DNA of 23,086 bases from Candidatus Saccharibacteria bacterium UBA1932 (GTDB lineage: Bacteria > Patescibacteriota > Saccharimonadia > Saccharimonadales > Saccharimonadaceae). Shown here piece by piece: positions 20,407 to 23,086 of this stretch; within the stretch, counting starts at the first letter, position 1; each line of letters begins with the position of its first letter. Position numbers and translations under genes: made by a program. Below the pieces are notes generated by a model that saw only the letters and a list, made by a program, of their open reading frames with translations, made no database searches and was not told the origin of the DNA. The DNA is taken from contig DDFI01000012.1 in assembly GCA_002337095.1 (NCBI GenBank), positions 1 to 23,086 of the forward strand. The letters are read 5' to 3'.

Positions 20407-23037
20407 ATGGCACGCTTACCTAATCCCGGTGGCGACAACGGCAATTGGGGCACCATCCTCAACGACTACCTCTCCCAATCCCATGCAGCTGATGGTACGC
20501 TTAAGCCCTCTGTCGTCCAAGCTTCCAACCTAGTACCTGGTACTGCTACCACTGGCCAGGTACTCACCTACGACAGCGCTGCTGCTGGCAAACTAACCTG
20601 GACTACTCCTCAAGGCGGCGGTGCCTCCCCGGCTACAACCAGTGCGCTTGGTACTGTGCAGCTAGCTGGCGACCTAGGCGGCACGGCGGCGGCGCCTACC
20701 GTGCCGGGCCTAGCTAGTAAATACACCAAGCCTGCCGGAGGCATTCCTGCGGCTGACCTAGCCGGTGGGATTACTACCACACAGCTGGACACCGCTACGC
20801 AGTCGGCCCTGGGTAAGGCCGGCACTAGTGTCCAATCGATCAATGGCAAAACACCTAATGCTTCGGGTGTCGTCACGCTGACTGCAGGCGACCTTGGTGT
20901 TAGCGGCGGTGCTACGGCACTCTCCGCCCTGAGCGATGTCACTATCCCTACGCCACAGGACCGTCAGGTACTGTCCTACGACGCAGCTACTGGCAAATGG
21001 ATCGCCGGTGTTGTCACTAGTGCCGTAGTGTCCCCGGCCACCAACCTGGCACTTGGTACCGTGCAGCTGGCCGGTGACCTCGGTGGCACCGCCGCCGCAC
21101 CGACCGTGCCCACCAAAGCCGACAAAGCCACTACTGTAACAGGTACAAAATCCCTCAGTGGTGGCGGTGATCTTTCTGCCAACCGAACACTCGAACTCGT
21201 AGGCGACAGCGCCGCGCCAGGCAGTAGCAGGTATTATGGCACCGATGGCACAGGCGGCAAGGGCTGGTACGCCCTTCCAAGTGGCGGCGGGGGCGAAGTG
21301 AACACCGCCTCCAACATTGGCACAGCTGGCGTAGGTGTCTACAAACAAAAGACAGGAGTTAACCTAGAGCTTAAGAAGCTTAACGCTGGTAGCAACAAAG
21401 TGACACTGACAGATAACACTGCCAACAATACCATCGACATTGATGTTGCGACGGCGAACTTAGGGCTCACCAAGAGTAGCGTCGGCCTTGCCAATGTAGA
21501 CAACACCAGTGATGCCAACAAGCCGGTGTCGAGTGCAACGCAGGCGGCACTGGATGGAAAGGTTAGTCAATCAAGCTTTACTACTAAAGGCGATATCTTG
21601 GTTGGTACTGGTGTGGGAACTTATGCGAGGGTTGGGGTTGGCAGCAACGGACAAACGCTTACGACAGATTCAAGTGTAGCTAGTGGGATGAAGTGGGATG
21701 TCCCAGAGATCGGCGCAGGCCTCATAACTGGACTCGATGCATCCGCCACTGCTGATAACACTACAATCATACAGGCCGCAATCGATGCAAGGCGCACTAG
21801 TCTAGCTGGTGCGCTACTTTTACCAAGAGGAACTTGGCGCATTACTGGCCGTATCACATTATATGATGGAATGTCGTTAGTTGGTGAGTCTAGTAGCGAC
21901 TCTTACAGCGCAACTGAGCTAATCTGTGCAGCCACGAGCGCAGGGATAGATGTCATTGGTAGTGGTGGATATCTACAGGATATTGAGATCAATGGTAATG
22001 ATATCGCCACAAATCCACTAAAGTTTGGCGAGGGAGCAGATAGGACGGTGCTGCGCGTAAATGCGCACAATGCAGCTCAGGATAATGTCATTATCGAATA
22101 TCTGCAGAATTCTTCGTTTATATCTTGTACATTTAATCGCTCAGGACGAGACGGTATTGTTCTTGACAAGGAGAGCGGAGGCATACATTTCCTGAGATCA
22201 AATGTATCAAATCCAGGAAGATACGGCATACGCATAGATCAGTCGGTCGCGCCCACGACCGCATATACTCAACCGCAGCATATACGTTTCTCACACTCTT
22301 TAGTAGAGAGGCCTACAACAAATAACTCGCTCGTATATATAAATTCAGGCTTCTTTATAGTTTTTGATACTTGTATTTTTGCTGCCGGTGCGGCAATGAT
22401 ATCTGCCCCTATGATGACCAACAAAGGGTCAAATATAACCGTAGATACATGCGAATGGTCTGGTGCCGGTATCTCAAATATTGTCGCCATAGACAACATT
22501 GCATCAGCAAGAATGTCAATAAACGGCACTCAATGGCTTATAAGTACGGCGTTCTTTATTAATAATCCATCTGGTACAGTTCAGGTAAACGGAGACGTGT
22601 TCTTAAATGGAGGTGTATTTGTCACGACAAATACACCAAGTAATGGCGATATCAATGTTATATCGGAGACGCAGACTGCTACAATATCCGTTAGGCCGAA
22701 TACTGGCGCAATAGTCATGAAGGGTCGTGTGAGCAGTGAGGCTGGCGAGCGATTTCGTATATTTGCAGACGGCCGGGTATCCTGGAGTGATGGCAGTAAT
22801 TATGCATTTAATACATCAATATATAGAAGAGGCGATGGGAAACTAGGTATCGATGGAGGCATGGCAACTGGAGGAGATCTACATATGACTAGCCCATCTG
22901 CGCGCGCAGGATTCTTCGGTGCAAATCCGATAACCAAGCCTTCGGTGAGCGGATCAAAGGCAGGAAACGCGGCGTTAGACTCGCTATTAACGCAGCTTGC
23001 AAATCTTGGCTTAATAGATAATCAAACGACCAGCTAG
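20407..23037 (+). CDS. Tail-fibre-like protein with pectin-lyase-fold domain
   Basis: This 876-aa protein has no signal peptide or membrane anchor. The N-terminus MARLPNPGGDNGNWGTILND resembles baseplate-attachment starts of phage-type tail proteins. Low-complexity Gly/Ala/Thr regions follow, with an internal repeat (residues 75-100 and 209-235), then tail-fibre signatures VGLANVDNTSDANKPVSSAT (359-378) and KGDILVGTG...VGSNGQTLTTDSSVASG (394-427). A right-handed beta-helix (about 440-760) begins DASATADNTTIIQAAIDARR...LLLPRGTW, as in pectate-lyase superfamily tail spikes. The C-terminus GFFGANPITKPS...LANLGLI is tail-fibre-like. The role is probably glycan or receptor binding. The 3' half is clearly AT-richer and uses AGA/AGG codons rare in the first half, so it is a mosaic. 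The start is the first ATG; the ribosome-binding site is poor. Confidence 0.8.
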   Translation: MARLPNPGGDNGNWGTILNDYLSQSHAADGTLKPSVVQASNLVPGTATTGQVLTYDSAAAGKLTWTTPQGGGASPATTSALGTVQLAGDLGGTAAAPTVPGLASKYTKPAGGIPAADLAGGITTTQLDTATQSALGKAGTSVQSINGKTPNASGVVTLTAGDLGVSGGATALSALSDVTIPTPQDRQVLSYDAATGKWIAGVVTSAVVSPATNLALGTVQLAGDLGGTAAAPTVPTKADKATTVTGTKSLSGGGDLSANRTLELVGDSAAPGSSRYYGTDGTGGKGWYALPSGGGGEVNTASNIGTAGVGVYKQKTGVNLELKKLNAGSNKVTLTDNTANNTIDIDVATANLGLTKSSVGLANVDNTSDANKPVSSATQAALDGKVSQSSFTTKGDILVGTGVGTYARVGVGSNGQTLTTDSSVASGMKWDVPEIGAGLITGLDASATADNTTIIQAAIDARRTSLAGALLLPRGTWRITGRITLYDGMSLVGESSSDSYSATELICAATSAGIDVIGSGGYLQDIEINGNDIATNPLKFGEGADRTVLRVNAHNAAQDNVIIEYLQNSSFISCTFNRSGRDGIVLDKESGGIHFLRSNVSNPGRYGIRIDQSVAPTTAYTQPQHIRFSHSLVERPTTNNSLVYINSGFFIVFDTCIFAAGAAMISAPMMTNKGSNITVDTCEWSGAGISNIVAIDNIASARMSINGTQWLISTAFFINNPSGTVQVNGDVFLNGGVFVTTNTPSNGDINVISETQTATISVRPNTGAIVMKGRVSSEAGERFRIFADGRVSWSDGSNYAFNTSIYRRGDGKLGIDGGMATGGDLHMTSPSARAGFFGANPITKPSVSGSKAGNAALDSLLTQLANLGLIDNQTTS

Positions 23038-23043
23038 CTTAGC

Positions 23044-23049
23044 TATAAT
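23044..23049 (+). promoter_or_regulatory. -10-like box after the tail-fibre gene
   Basis: TATAAT, 6 bp after the stop, in the sequence style of the other promoters here. The transcript it would start runs off the window and no start codon with an open frame is visible. Confidence 0.3.
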
Positions 23050-23086
23050 AGATCTGTTGACATGACGCAGGTATGATAATTCGCCT

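Noticed and set aside
23057..23080. Promoter TTGACA with TATGATAAT at the right edge
   Set aside because: The -35-like and -10-like boxes are only 9-12 nt apart, too close for a normal promoter; the downstream sequence is cut by the window.

Overview
The window looks like a chromosomal segment of a Candidate Phyla Radiation bacterium, most likely Saccharibacteria (TM7). This placement is inference from gene style. Genes are compact and tightly packed, and -10 boxes (TATACT/TATAAT) sit directly against start codons. There is a sortase, a PEGA-domain membrane protein, a DUF3048 protein and a tail-fibre protein starting MARLPNPGGDNGNWG. No ribosomal RNA or ribosomal-protein marker is present to settle the taxonomy. 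UGA is used as an ordinary stop, which argues against code 25 (SR1/Gracilibacteria).

Layout. 1-779 (minus): 5' part of an amylo-alpha-1,6-glucosidase-like gene. 885-1547 (minus): a GC-rich orphan membrane-protein gene with its own consensus promoter, structured leader and nested-hairpin terminator. 1723-5423 (plus): exonuclease III, an MTH1-like Nudix hydrolase, two tandem HAD phosphatases and a divergent NAD(P)HX-dehydratase-like protein. 5465-5551: tRNA-Leu(CAA). Directly against its CCA end lies a cassette of Nudix, HIT and Nudix genes, enclosed by two nearly identical inverted ~80-bp repeats (5548-5626 and 7174-7255), with no transposase. 7456-11096: sortase (plus), convergent with a PEGA/propeller-like protein (minus), which diverges from a DUF4367-like membrane protein (plus). 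11219-11977: a second GC-rich orphan gene with its own promoter, leader hairpin and nested terminator. 12075-17043: gltX, a short coiled-coil protein with five perfect 21-bp repeats, then a DUF3048 / histidine kinase / receiver operon.

17027-23086 is accessory in character. It holds a reading frame split by one TAG (its second half polysaccharide-lyase-like), an intact tRNA-Glu(CTC) surrounded by partial tRNA-Glu copies and stacked hairpins, a 5'-truncated malectin/FnIII/DUF4038 glycoside hydrolase, a 37-bp GA microsatellite, and a long mosaic tail-fibre-like protein with a pectin-lyase-fold region.

How the genes may work together: exonuclease III, the MTH1-like enzyme, the cassette Nudix and HIT enzymes and the NAD(P)HX-dehydratase-like protein all fit repair or clean-up of damaged DNA and nucleotides. 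The sortase, PEGA, DUF4367 and DUF3048 proteins and the kinase/receiver pair fit envelope building and sensing. The 17-23 kb genes fit glycan binding or attachment. The most unusual structure is an arrangement seen up to four times: a tRNA-type ...ACCA end, then a hairpin or repeat, then TGG plus a decayed, inverted tRNA 3' end. It occurs at the tRNA-Leu cassette and at the tRNA-Glu locus, and suggests tRNA-end-associated mobile or recombinogenic elements.
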